From: Thermogemmata fonticola
GTDB taxonomy: Bacteria; Planctomycetota; Planctomycetia; Gemmatales; Gemmataceae
Assembly (NCBI RefSeq): GCF_013694095.1
Contig: NZ_JACEFB010000010.1
Location: forward strand, 1-64,000
Length of the DNA stretch: 64,000 nucleotides
Direction: 5' to 3'
In this document: piece after piece, positions 36,401-45,565 of the stretch
Numbering within the stretch: the first letter of the stretch is position 1
How the letters are laid out: every line of letters begins with the position of its first letter
Position numbers and translations under genes: made by a program
Notes under the pieces: model-generated
Databases searched by the model: none
What the model was told of the DNA's origin: nothing
Seen by the model: only the letters and a program-made list of their open reading frames with translations

Positions 36401-37153
36401 ATGAGAGTAACTTTACATATCTGGAGGCAGAAATCGCCTGGGGACCGAGGTCAGTTTGTGACCTATCCGTTGGATAACCTTAGCCCAGATATGTCATTTC
36501 TGGAAATGCTGGATATTCTCAACGAGCAATTGATCCAGCGGGGGGAGGAACCGGTGGCGTTTGAGCATGACTGCCGGGAGGGAATCTGCGGCAGTTGTGC
36601 GATGATGATCAACGGCCAGGCCCACGGTCCGGAGCGCGGCACCACCACCTGCCAGTTACATTTGCGCAGCTTCCCGGATGGAGCGGAAATCTATGTCGAG
36701 CCGTGGCGGGCACGGGCCTTCCCCATCCTCAAGGACTTGGTCTGCGATCGCTCGGCCCTGGATCGCATCATTCAGGCTGGCGGTTACATCAGCGTCGGTA
36801 CTGGCGGCGCTCCGGACGGGAATTGCCTGCCGGTTCCCAAAGCGGATCAGGACAAGGCGATGGATGCAGCACAGTGCATTGGCTGCGGTGCGTGTGTGGC
36901 GGCCTGTCCTAACGCCTCAGCCATGCTCTTCGTGGCGGCGAAAGTAAGCCATCTGGCCCACTTGCCCCAAGGCCAACCGGAGAGGAAGGAGCGCGTCCGC
37001 AAAATGATCGCTCAGCACGACCGTGAGGGGTTCGGTCACTGCACCAATATCGCCGCCTGTGAAGCAGCCTGTCCCAAGGAAATCTCGGTAGAGCATATCG
37101 CTCAGCTCAACCGTGACTACATCACGTCCGCCTTGGCGTCGCTGATCCGCTGA
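36401..37153 (+). CDS. sdhB: Succinate dehydrogenase iron-sulfur subunit
   Basis: Carries the three Fe-S clusters of complex II. The [2Fe-2S] ligands are in [15 protein letters not shown] with TTTCQLHL; the other clusters are bound by [15 protein letters not shown] and [19 protein letters not shown] start at ATG 36401 ([10 protein letters not shown]), which has GAGGGA about 9 bp upstream. The same frame is open to a GTG at 36299 overlapping sdhA, which would add 34 residues with no family match. 250 aa, normal for the family. Confidence 0.94.
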   Translation: MRVTLHIWRQKSPGDRGQFVTYPLDNLSPDMSFLEMLDILNEQLIQRGEEPVAFEHDCREGICGSCAMMINGQAHGPERGTTTCQLHLRSFPDGAEIYVEPWRARAFPILKDLVCDRSALDRIIQAGGYISVGTGGAPDGNCLPVPKADQDKAMDAAQCIGCGACVAACPNASAMLFVAAKVSHLAHLPQGQPERKERVRKMIAQHDREGFGHCTNIAACEAACPKEISVEHIAQLNRDYITSALASLIR

Positions 37154-37244
37154 GCTGCGCCGGAGTAACACCCATCTGTCCCGGACCGGATGCTAGTGCC
37201 CCCCGTTCAATCTCCCAGCCTGACTCACCCAGCTTGAACCTGTC

Positions 37245-39029
37245 CTACCCCAATTGGGGCTGGGACCCACACTGGATGTCCAGAAGTCTCAGCTCGATAC
37301 GACTGTAACCTTGGTAGGTATTTCGCTGCGGAGTAAAGGCCAGGCACACTCTAGATGCTTTCTCCAGTTCCTCGTAACGTTCCGCCATGTTCCAGCCGAT
37401 GCAACGGAAGCGTTGACCGCCTTGGGAGACGCGCAGCTCCAGGTGTCGCGGCGAGTCCCCTTGCCCTATCCGCCGGATTTGCTCCACCGTGACATCGCTG
37501 GCGAGAAATTTGGGCGGTGGATTGTCGGCTCCGTAGGGTTCCAGACGGTCTAGCTCTTGCAACAGGTTCGGCGTGATAGCGCTCAGGGGGATTTCCGCAT
37601 CAAGCAGTAAGCGGGGGGCAGGGGACCCTGAAGGCAGGTGGCGGGCCACGTACTGGTTAAAGGCTGTGCGGAAAGCATCGATCCGTTCGGGCAAAATCTT
37701 CAACCCCGCTGCGGCGGCATGTCCCCCATAGGATTCCAGGAGACCATCACAGGCCCGCAAGGCTTCATGTAACGGCAACTCCGGCACGCTCCGCCCGCTT
37801 CCCGTGGCCAGGCTTTCTCCCTCCCGGATGGCGATCACGATCGCCGGCTTACCGTAATGTTCCACGAGTCGGGCAGCCACGATCCCGACCACCCCCGGAT
37901 GCCAGCGCTTGTCCGCCACGACCAGAGCCGGATCGTTGCTATAGTGCTGGTCCACGAATTCCTTGGCCTGGTGGGTCGCCTGGCGTTCCAGAGCCTGGCG
38001 CTGGTCGTTCTGTTTCTCCAGGAACTGGGCATGAGTTTTGGCTGTGGTGTAGGATTGCGTGGTGAGCAGTTCGACGACCATACGAGCGCATCCGAGCCGC
38101 CCGGCGGCATTGAGCCGTGGTGCCAGACGATAACCCACATCCTCTGCCGTGAGCCTATCTCCGATCTGCAACTGGGCGGCTTCCATGAGAGCACTCAACC
38201 CCAGCGAGGGATGCTCCACGATCCTCCGCAAGCCGTGCCGGACGAAGAGGCGGTTCTCTCCCCGCAGCGGCACGGCATCCGCGACCATGCCCAGAGCTGC
38301 TAGACCGACCCCTTCCAGAAGGATGTTCCGCAAGTCGTGGGGCAACGATCCTTGCTTGGTTCCACTGGCGACTTGAGCGATAGCCCAGGCCAGCTTGAAG
38401 GCCACCCCAGCACCCGACAACTCGCCGCTGGGATAGTGTCCTTCCGGCCAGCGCGGGTGGACAATGACAGCCGCCGGCGGCAGAAGCGGACTGCCGCTCC
38501 CATCCACCTTCCACTGGTGATGGTCCGTAATGATGAGTTCCATGCCCAACTGTTGGGCCAATTCTGCTTCCGCAAGACTAGCTATGCCGCAATCAACGGT
38601 GATGACGACCTGCACCTGCCGTTGGTGCAATTCGCGCAAGCGCTCAGCGTTCAGACCATATCCTTCCGCCAGGCGGATCGGAATATGGTACTCCACGGAG
38701 GCTTGCAGATGTTGCAATAGGCGGAGCAGGATCGCCGTTCCGGTCACGCCATCCACGTCATAATCGCCGTAGATGCAAATCTTCCGCCGGGCCTGGATAG
38801 CGGAGACGATCCGCCGGGCCGCTTCCATGACCCCAGAGAGTCGATCCGGTGGTAAAAGGTCGGTCAGGCGGCCATAGAGAAATTGTTTGGCTTCCGGAGC
38901 ACTGCGTATTCCCCGCTGCCATAAGAGCTGAGCCACCACTTCGGAAATCTGGGCTTCACGAGCTAAACGCCGCACTGCCAACGGTTCCGGTGCCGGTAGC
39001 AAATGCCAGACACGTTGGCGCTGGGACAT
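37245..39029 (-). CDS. recJ: Single-stranded-DNA exonuclease RecJ
   Basis: A 5'-3' ssDNA exonuclease for recombination and mismatch repair. The 594-aa protein has DHH-family motifs YGDYDVDGVTGTAIL, VVITVDCGIAS and LIITDHHQWK, and the DHHA1 motif SYGGHAAAAGLKI. The OB-like C-terminal domain follows (DNPPPKFLASDVTV). The start at 39029 (MSQRQRVWHLLPAPEP) has GGAGGAAG about 9 bp upstream, which beats the longer frame to 39176. Convergent with sdhB. Confidence 0.94.
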   Translation of the reverse strand: MSQRQRVWHLLPAPEPLAVRRLAREAQISEVVAQLLWQRGIRSAPEAKQFLYGRLTDLLPPDRLSGVMEAARRIVSAIQARRKICIYGDYDVDGVTGTAILLRLLQHLQASVEYHIPIRLAEGYGLNAERLRELHQRQVQVVITVDCGIASLAEAELAQQLGMELIITDHHQWKVDGSGSPLLPPAAVIVHPRWPEGHYPSGELSGAGVAFKLAWAIAQVASGTKQGSLPHDLRNILLEGVGLAALGMVADAVPLRGENRLFVRHGLRRIVEHPSLGLSALMEAAQLQIGDRLTAEDVGYRLAPRLNAAGRLGCARMVVELLTTQSYTTAKTHAQFLEKQNDQRQALERQATHQAKEFVDQHYSNDPALVVADKRWHPGVVGIVAARLVEHYGKPAIVIAIREGESLATGSGRSVPELPLHEALRACDGLLESYGGHAAAAGLKILPERIDAFRTAFNQYVARHLPSGSPAPRLLLDAEIPLSAITPNLLQELDRLEPYGADNPPPKFLASDVTVEQIRRIGQGDSPRHLELRVSQGGQRFRCIGWNMAERYEELEKASRVCLAFTPQRNTYQGYSRIELRLLDIQCGSQPQLG

Positions 39030-39470
39030 AACTACTTCCTCCTTCCTCCTCTTGATCCTAACATGCGGCAGCATTCCTGTTCCATCTCCGCTGTAAGGCT
39101 GGGACGCTGGCCAACCGTCACATCTGTCAGAATCGTTCCTTTCCACCCCTGTCCCGGCTGAACAAGTCCCCATCAAACTCCGAGGTTGTAACGATGCGGT
39201 CGAGGTAGGGGTGCAATTGACTGGGATGCCGTCCTGCTCACCTTACTCTTTTGCCGGATCGCTTCCAGGCATGTTTCGCTTCCAGTTTGCCAGATCGATG
39301 CCTTCCTTTTCCCAAGCAGAATAGGACCGCTAGCAGCGAGAGAGCCGCAGATTGGGCCAGGTCCCTTTGCGGAGATGCGGGAATCTTCGCCGATGGAAGG
39401 GGAGAAGTTCGTCTGGGCCGCACGTGCCAGACCTCGGTATCCGATGTGTCCCATAGAAGGAGGAACACCC
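39030..39470. other. Divergent intergenic region
   Basis: 441 bp between recJ (minus) and the Cys-rich gene (plus). No coding frame with support; it should contain both promoters. Confidence 0.4.
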
Positions 39471-40013
39471 TTGTACAGCACGATTTTGTTACTGTCGTCG
39501 GCGATGGGCGCGGGCGGCGACGTCGTTCCCGCGGGTGGGTGGGGTTTGGGTCCCCGCGATGGCGCGGGTTGTCATGGTGCACCGGCTCCTCCGCCCCCCA
39601 GTTGTTGTGACACGCCCGCCCCCAGCTTGTTGGACCGCCTGCGTGCCAAATGGGCAGCCCGACAGCAGGATTGTTGCCCCTCGGCCCCCGCTCCTCAGGC
39701 TCAACCGGCCCCAACGGCGCCAGCCCCCGCTGCTACCCCCTGCTGCGATCCCTGTGCCCAACGGGTCAGCCTGCTGGACCGCATTCGCGCTCGCCTGGCT
39801 GCCCGCAAGCACAAAGACTGCTGCCAGCCCTGCCCTAGCGGTTGCGCCCCCGCGGGCGATCAAAAACCGCCTTCCGGTTCCACCCCGCCGAAGGAAATGC
39901 CTAAACCCAAAGAGAAAGTCGCCGCACCACCAGCGAGCAACTCCCACCCGCCGGGCATTGCCATCCCCGTCCCGCCTCCGATCAATTCTTCCAATGGCGG
40001 TACCCCCTACTGA
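39471..40013 (+). CDS. Secreted Cys/Pro-rich protein with duplicated LLDR..CC motif
   Basis: A 180-aa protein whose likely start is TTG at 39471, because AGGAGG (39459-39464) lies 6 bp before it. It opens LYSTILLLSSAMGAGGD, a short signal peptide. Two copies of a Cys-ended unit follow: SLLDRLRAKWAARQQDCC and SLLDRIRARLAARKHKDCC, embedded in Pro/Ala/Cys-rich sequence (PPSCCDTPAP, TPCCDPCAQR, PCPSGCAPAG). The C-terminal 50 residues are Pro/Lys-rich. Paired Cys suggest disulfides in the cell wall or periplasm. No known enzyme. It ends 44 bp before a strong terminator. Confidence 0.7.
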   Translation: MYSTILLLSSAMGAGGDVVPAGGWGLGPRDGAGCHGAPAPPPPSCCDTPAPSLLDRLRAKWAARQQDCCPSAPAPQAQPAPTAPAPAATPCCDPCAQRVSLLDRIRARLAARKHKDCCQPCPSGCAPAGDQKPPSGSTPPKEMPKPKEKVAAPPASNSHPPGIAIPVPPPINSSNGGTPY

Positions 40014-40057
40014 TCGCTGGCCCTGAGTAGATGCTCTCCCGTCCTCCCGCCCCTTTT

Positions 40058-40084
40058 CCGACCGGCACTCGCCGGTCGGTTTTC
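40058..40084 (+). terminator. Rho-independent terminator
   Basis: The perfect arms CCGACCGGC and GCCGGTCGG enclose a 4-base loop and are followed by TTTTC. It ends the Cys-rich protein gene. Confidence 0.88.
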
Positions 40085-40247
40085 TTTCGATTGGGCTGGA
40101 CGGGCAGCTTTTTCCTTTTCCTGAATAGTGAGAAACGGCGCCGCTGGCATTTCCTGGATAAATCCCCTTCTCCCCGCCGTCAGTCCGGCTTATGGTGACA
40201 GTGGTCCCGCCTTGCGATGAATTGATCGTCCCCAGAGAGTACCACGG

Positions 40248-40811
40248 ATGTCTGCTGCCCAGGAAGGACCCGAATTGGCCCGTAAAATTGCCCGCCTGGT
40301 GGAAGAGAAAGGTTGGAATCAGGAGGATTTTGCCCGCATTGCCCGGCTCAACCGCCACACGGTCCGCCATATTCTCCGCGGGCAACTCAAGCGTCAACTC
40401 CGCAACGCCACCATTAGCCAGTGTGCGGAAGCTTTGGGCTTAACCGTCAGTGAGCTGCGGGACTTGCCCCTGGAGTGCCTGCTTGCGCGCATGCACGGCC
40501 AGCTTCCCCCCACATCTGAAGCTCTCCGCTTGCTCCGCGAACGCACTACACTCCCCGAACTGATTCAGTGGATCGATGAGCACCCCCAGCGCGCCGCAGC
40601 CTTCACCCTGGCGGAAGTCGAAGAATTACTTCTCGCTCAGGAACCCGGCGGCTATCTCGAACGCCTCGATGTAGATACCGCCATCACCTTGCTAGAACAA
40701 CGTCGCCGGATCGTCCAGGCGTTGCGGCAGATCACCGACCCCGAATGTCTGGAGGCCGTCGAACGCTTGGTCGAAGTGCTTGCCAAACGAAGCCGGGAAA
40801 GTCTGGCATAA
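40248..40811 (+). CDS. XRE-family helix-turn-helix regulator
   Basis: A 187-aa protein. The N-terminal HTH at about residues 9-68 contains RKIARLVEEKGWNQEDFARI and LNRHTVRHILRGQ, then TISQCAEALGLTVSEL, as in Cro/CI-type regulators. The C-terminal half is helical and acidic (LERLDVDTAITLLEQRRRIV) and may dimerise. GAGAG lies 9 bp before the ATG. Its targets are not evident; no inverted-repeat operator was seen in its own upstream region. Confidence 0.82.
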   Translation: MSAAQEGPELARKIARLVEEKGWNQEDFARIARLNRHTVRHILRGQLKRQLRNATISQCAEALGLTVSELRDLPLECLLARMHGQLPPTSEALRLLRERTTLPELIQWIDEHPQRAAAFTLAEVEELLLAQEPGGYLERLDVDTAITLLEQRRRIVQALRQITDPECLEAVERLVEVLAKRSRESLA

Positions 40812-41040
40812 TCCGACCCGACATGGAGAACCGGCGGGGCTTGCCTCGCGGTTGCCCCCCAATATCCTGCCTTGAAAGGATTTGGCTCCCCACAAAGTTC
40901 CCAAAAATTTCCCCTTTCGGGATTTTTTCGCTTGATCTTCTCATGATCGTCGGATACTCTGAAGTAGCAAGTGAGGCCAGATCATGTCGTAGGGTTATTG
41001 GCCTTGCTACTTTCCGTGTTCCAACCAGTGAGGTGTTACC

Positions 41041-41898
41041 ATGAAGCGACGGACTTCCGTACGGGAGGCGTTCACCCTCATCGAGTTGTTGGTGGTGATC
41101 GCCATCATTGCCATCCTCGTGGGCCTGCTCTTACCCGCTATTCAGAAGGTGCGGGAAGCGGCGGCCCGCGCTAGCGCCCAGAACAACCTCAAGCAGATCG
41201 GCCTGGCCATGCACAACTACCACGATGCCCGCGGACGCATTCCTCACAATGGGATGAATACCACCCGGCCGGCGGACTGGTGCTGGGCCTACCACCTGCT
41301 CCCCTTTGTGGAACAGGAGGCCATGTTCAACCAGGCTGGTGGTGCGGGGCTCACACCTCTATCTCCTCCTGGAGGTGTCCCGGTGAAGACCTACCTCTGC
41401 CCTGCCCGTGGCCGCGGCGGCTTCTCCACAACAGGTGCTAATAGCCCCGGCTTCAATGGTCCATTCACGGATTACAAGATCAATTGGAACTCTTTCGGTG
41501 GTCCATACTCGAACGCCGACACTACCAATCCTTCGACGTCCGCTACCTTCCGGCTTACCATGAGCCAAATCACCTCTGCTCGCGGTACTAGCAACGTCAT
41601 CTATGTTGGTCAGGGGTACTTGAACCCCAATGAATATCGCCGGACCCATGGTAGCAACTGGGAACAAGTTATTTATTCCGGGGGCTATGGCGGAACGGGA
41701 CGTGGTGGCCTGGAAATCCTCAAGGACAATGTTAGCATCACTCAAGATAATCGCTGGGGTTCGCCGTTTGCCGGAGGTTGCCCGTTCCTCATGGTGGATG
41801 GCAGTGTCCGCATGGTGAACTATGCATTCAGCGGCTCGGTCAACTTCCAAGTTGCTTTGCAATGGAACAGCAACAACCCAGCGACTCTGAACGAGTGA
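41041..41898 (+). CDS. DUF1559 prepilin-like protein
   Basis: A 285-aa protein with a type III (prepilin) signal: [20 protein letters not shown], cleavable before Phe with Glu at +5. A hydrophobic helix and [20 protein letters not shown] follow, the standard start of DUF1559 proteins, which are strongly expanded in planctomycetes. It ends with the H-X9-DG-type motif [26 protein letters not shown] is 6 bp before the ATG. It is probably exported by a type II/IV pilus-like system and located on the surface; the exact role of the family is unknown. Confidence 0.95.
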   Translation: MKRRTSVREAFTLIELLVVIAIIAILVGLLLPAIQKVREAAARASAQNNLKQIGLAMHNYHDARGRIPHNGMNTTRPADWCWAYHLLPFVEQEAMFNQAGGAGLTPLSPPGGVPVKTYLCPARGRGGFSTTGANSPGFNGPFTDYKINWNSFGGPYSNADTTNPSTSATFRLTMSQITSARGTSNVIYVGQGYLNPNEYRRTHGSNWEQVIYSGGYGGTGRGGLEILKDNVSITQDNRWGSPFAGGCPFLMVDGSVRMVNYAFSGSVNFQVALQWNSNNPATLNE

Positions 41899-42056
41899 TA
41901 TTTGGGAGAGGAAAGTTGCAGAGTTGCCTCACGCGACATATCACGGTAAACCCACAAAAAACAGTGCCAAGCCGGATGGTCGTTGATCTCAGGTCTCTCC
42001 CTGATCAACCACCTGTTGGCTGAGAGCGACCAAGCTGCTACGGACTCATACGAATG

Positions 42057-42090
42057 GCACCGAAGGGTACCCCTTCGGTGCTTTTCTGTT
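42057..42090 (+). terminator. Rho-independent terminator after the DUF1559 gene
   Basis: The arms GCACCGAAGGG (42057-42067) and CCCTTCGGTGC (42071-42081) enclose a 3-base loop and are followed by TTTTCTGTT. Confidence 0.9.
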
Positions 42091-42183
42091 CCTCTATCTA
42101 GTATCGACTCCCAAAGCTAGCATATCCCGCCCATGAGGCTATATGATGGAAGCAAACCATCCCGTAGATGAGGAGCCAAGAGG

Positions 42184-43959
42184 ATGAAGTGCCCCACGCT
42201 TGAGCGGCGCTATCTTTTGGGCTTGCTCCTGGTAGGGGGATGGGGATGGCTTCTCGGCACGGGGTGCAGCGGCAATGGAGGAGGGGAATCCACGCCGGCG
42301 GATTCCCAGCCCGCAGCCGAGGAGTGGTTTGCGGATGTCACCGAATCCTGGGGCGTGGACTTTGTCCACGATGCCGGGCCGACCGGCACGTATTTCATGC
42401 CACAATCGATGGGATCGGGGCTAGCCGTTCTCGACTGTGATGGGGACGGTCTGCTCGATTTGTACTGGCTGCAATTCGGCGGCCCGCAATCCTCATCCGT
42501 CAATCGCCTTTACCGCCAGGTGCAAGCGGGAAAGTTCGAGGATATCACCGCGGGTTCCGGCCTCGATGTCGCCGGTCACTGTCATGGGGTAGCGATTGGA
42601 GATGTCAACAACGATGGATTGCCGGATGTGCTGCTGACTTTCTATGGGAGTGTCCGTTTGTTTCTCAATCGTGGTCAGGGGCGATTTGAAGATGTGACCT
42701 CCGCCAGTGGCCTGCTCAACCCCCTTTGGGGGGCCTCTTGCGCTTTTCTCGACTACGATCGGGACGGCTGGCTGGATATAGTGGTGGTGAATTATCTAGA
42801 CTACGATCCGAAGGTGGAATGCCGCTCACCCGAAGGAAAACTGGATTTTTGTGGTCCCAATGCGTTTCCACCCGTGTGTAGCAAGCTCTTCCGTCATCGG
42901 GGTCTGGCCGGAGGGGTGCCGCGGTATGAGGATGTGAGCCTGACGTCGGGTTTGGGGCGGCTCGCAGGTCCCGGCTTGGGAGTCACGGTGGCTGATTTCG
43001 ATGGGGATGGCTGGCCGGATATTTTTGTGGCCAATGACGGCGCGCCAAACCGCTTATGGATGAATCAGCGGGATGGCACCTTCCGGGATGAAGCCGCCTC
43101 GCGGGGTGTAGCCCTGACGGTCATGGGAAAGGCCTATGCAGGCATGGGAGTGGCCATTGGCGATACGGACAACAATGGTTTGTTCGACATTTATGTGACC
43201 CATTTGGGCAGCGAAACCCACACGCTTTGGCGGCAGGGACCACGGGGATTGTTCCGCGATCAAACAGCCGCGGCGGGTCTTATGCAAAGTCAGTGGCGTG
43301 GCACGGGATTTGGCACCCTGATGGCGGACTTCAACAACGATGGCAGCCCGGATATCGCCCAGGTCAACGGCCGGGTTCATCGCGGCGGCCCGGCTCAGGA
43401 TGCCCGCCTGGGTTTCTGGGAAACTTACGCGGAACGCAATCAGTTGTTCGCCAATGACGGGAAGGGCAAGTTTCGGGACATTTCCGAGGAGAACCCGGCA
43501 TTTTGCGGCTATTGGAATGTGGGTCGCGGCCTGGTCGCTGCCGACTTGGACGGGGATGGAGGCGTCGATTTGATTGTCAATGCCATCGGTAGCCGTGCCC
43601 GCATTTTCCGTAATGTGTGCCCGCAGCGCGGACATTGGCTGGCGCTGCAAGTGGTCGATCCCAAGCTCAAACGTGAAGCATACGGTGCTGAGGTACGTGT
43701 CCGTGCGGGCGGGCGAGAATGGGTTCGTACTGTTCAGCCGGCAGAAAGTTATTTGAGCAGCAGTTCACCTTATCTCCATATCGGGCTAGGAACGGTAACC
43801 GCGGTGGATGCCGTCGAAGTCCGCTGGCCGGATGGACAGGGGGAAGTGGAACGATTCACGATTGGAGGTGTGGATCGTCGGGTCTGTTTACGCCGGGGAG
43901 AAGGAATGGCGGTCTCGTCCAGTCCCGGCCCTTCTCCGAGTCCTGGGAAGCAGCCATGA
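42184..43959 (+). CDS. FG-GAP and ASPIC/UnbV-type lipoprotein (CRTAC1-like)
   Basis: A 591-aa protein with a lipoprotein signal: basic start MKCPTLERRYLLGLLLVGG and lipobox LGTGC. FG-GAP-like repeats follow with Ca-loop motifs LDCDGDGLLDLYWL, GDVNNDGLPDVLLTF, LDYDRDGWLDIVVV, ADFDGDGWPDIFVAND and ADLDGDGGVDLIV. A C-terminal ASPIC/UnbV domain reads RGHWLALQV, GAEVRVRAGGREWVRTV and AVEVRWPDGQGEVERF. This is the CRTAC1-like architecture common in planctomycetes and acidobacteria. Its ATG/TGA overlap (43956-43959) couples it to the TPR gene. GAGGAG lies 9 bp before the ATG. Ligand unknown. Confidence 0.9.
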   Translation: MKCPTLERRYLLGLLLVGGWGWLLGTGCSGNGGGESTPADSQPAAEEWFADVTESWGVDFVHDAGPTGTYFMPQSMGSGLAVLDCDGDGLLDLYWLQFGGPQSSSVNRLYRQVQAGKFEDITAGSGLDVAGHCHGVAIGDVNNDGLPDVLLTFYGSVRLFLNRGQGRFEDVTSASGLLNPLWGASCAFLDYDRDGWLDIVVVNYLDYDPKVECRSPEGKLDFCGPNAFPPVCSKLFRHRGLAGGVPRYEDVSLTSGLGRLAGPGLGVTVADFDGDGWPDIFVANDGAPNRLWMNQRDGTFRDEAASRGVALTVMGKAYAGMGVAIGDTDNNGLFDIYVTHLGSETHTLWRQGPRGLFRDQTAAAGLMQSQWRGTGFGTLMADFNNDGSPDIAQVNGRVHRGGPAQDARLGFWETYAERNQLFANDGKGKFRDISEENPAFCGYWNVGRGLVAADLDGDGGVDLIVNAIGSRARIFRNVCPQRGHWLALQVVDPKLKREAYGAEVRVRAGGREWVRTVQPAESYLSSSSPYLHIGLGTVTAVDAVEVRWPDGQGEVERFTIGGVDRRVCLRRGEGMAVSSSPGPSPSPGKQP

Positions 43960-45415
43960 AAGCGCGGCACTTTTCCGAGGCTTCTGCGCCGCTGGCACCA
44001 GAATCACCCTCGGCCCTGCCAGCACCGCCGGCCCCTACTCCCTCTGCAAGCGGAAATACCGGTAAGCGTAAGCGAAGCCTGTACTGGCTGTTGGCCAGTG
44101 GTGCAATCGCCTTGGGAGTCGGGATCATTTGGACCGTTTGGTTCTTCTGGCCACCACCGCTGCCGGAACCGCCTGTGGTCGATAGTGAGGAAAGCGAAGT
44201 CCGCCGGGTGATTCAGGAGTATCATCAGAAGTTGTTACAGCAGCGCCGGCAAGCCTCGGCTTGGGGAGACTATGGCACGATCCTGTTGGCCCATCTGTTC
44301 GATCGGGAGGCGGAGGAATGTTTTGCGGTGGCAAGCCGCCTCGATCCGAACGATCCCCGGTGGTGTTACGCGCGGGCACTCATCGCCCTGAAGCGGCGGC
44401 CGCAGGAGGCAGTGGATTTGCTTCGGCAAGCGGTTGAGGCGAGCCGCAATCAGCCACAATACCAACTGGTTTGCGAGATGACACTGGCGGAGGCTCTTCT
44501 GGAGCGCGGCGAGTCCGAACAGGCAGCGGAGCTGTTCCGCAAATATCTGTCACCCCCGCCGGGGGAACCACGCGCCCGCTTCGGTCTGGCCCTGGCCGCT
44601 ATAGCCTTGGGCCACACCGAGGAGGCATGGTCCCATCTGCAAGCTATACGTGAATACCCTTGCTGCCGCAAACAGGCCCATACCCATTTGGCGGCACTCG
44701 CGCGGATGAAGGGCGACCTGACCGCCGCACGCCAGTATGAATCGATCGCTTCCACAGCAGACCCTGACCCGCCCTGGCCTGACCCTTACCTGGATCACGT
44801 GGTCAGTCTACAAGTGGGGCGGCGCGGCCTGCAACGGCGTGCAGGGGTTTTGGAAAGAGATGGACGTTTCTTTGAAGCCGCCCAATTGTACCTCAAAGCT
44901 TTGCAAGATCAGAAGACGGTGGATGCTCTCCTGGGTGCCGCCGTCAATCTGGCCCGCTTGCATCAGCATAGCGAAGCCCTGAAATTGCTCCAGGAAGCTC
45001 GGGAATTGGATGCCCGCGATGCCCGCGTGCAATACACCTATGCGTTGGTTCTGTATGCCCATGCGGAAATCGTCCAATCCCACAACCCCGGCCATCCCCA
45101 ACTGCGCGAATGGTTTCAGGAAGCTGCGCCGAAGCGGCACGCCTGGCGATCGAGCTGAGACCAGATCACGGCCATGCCTGCCTGTTCCGCGGTTTGGCCC
45201 TCCTGCAACTGGGACAGGCCCAAGAGGCTATCGCACCTTTACGCCAAGGGTTGGCCATCGAACCGGACAACTTCGAGCTGCATTTGGCCTTGGGGCAGGC
45301 CCTTGTCCGGTGCGGGCAATTTGCAGAGGCGGAAAAGGAGTTGCAGACGGCGGCCCAACTCCGCCCGATGGACCCACGGCCTTCCCTGGAGCTGCAACGC
45401 TTGCGTCAACGCTGA
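43956..45415 (+). pseudogene. TPR membrane protein with a frameshift near its 3' end
   Basis: The frame from ATG 43956 has a cytoplasmic Pro/Ser-rich start, one membrane span (WLLASGAIALGVGIIWTVWF, about residue 45) and TPR units such as AEECFAVASRLDPNDPRWCY and ALKLLQEARELDARDARVQY. It stops at 45158. In the overlapping -1 frame the TPR array continues as AARLAIELRPDHGHACLFRG to 45415. The switch lies at about 45120-45133 (GAAGCTGCGCCGAAGCGG), where one missing base would restore one continuous protein of about 485 residues. TPR proteins bind other proteins; coupling to the CRTAC1-like gene suggests a shared function. It could be a real mutation or a sequencing error. Confidence 0.8.
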
Positions 45416-45565
45416 CAGTTGATGCAGGGTGAAGGTGAGCGGGGATTGGAATAGCCCCTTGCTGTGGTTGCGGGCTAGGGGCGTAGTGGGGGGTGGGAAC
45501 CGACAACAGGCATGCCAAATACCTGACCGGTGAGCATGAGCACAGCGGGATGCCGGACGTCCTCA

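Noticed and set aside
40903-40929. Possible terminator (AAATTTCCCC / GGGATTTTTT) after the XRE gene
   Set aside because: Pairing is broken by mismatches and the stem is mostly A-T; too weak to call.
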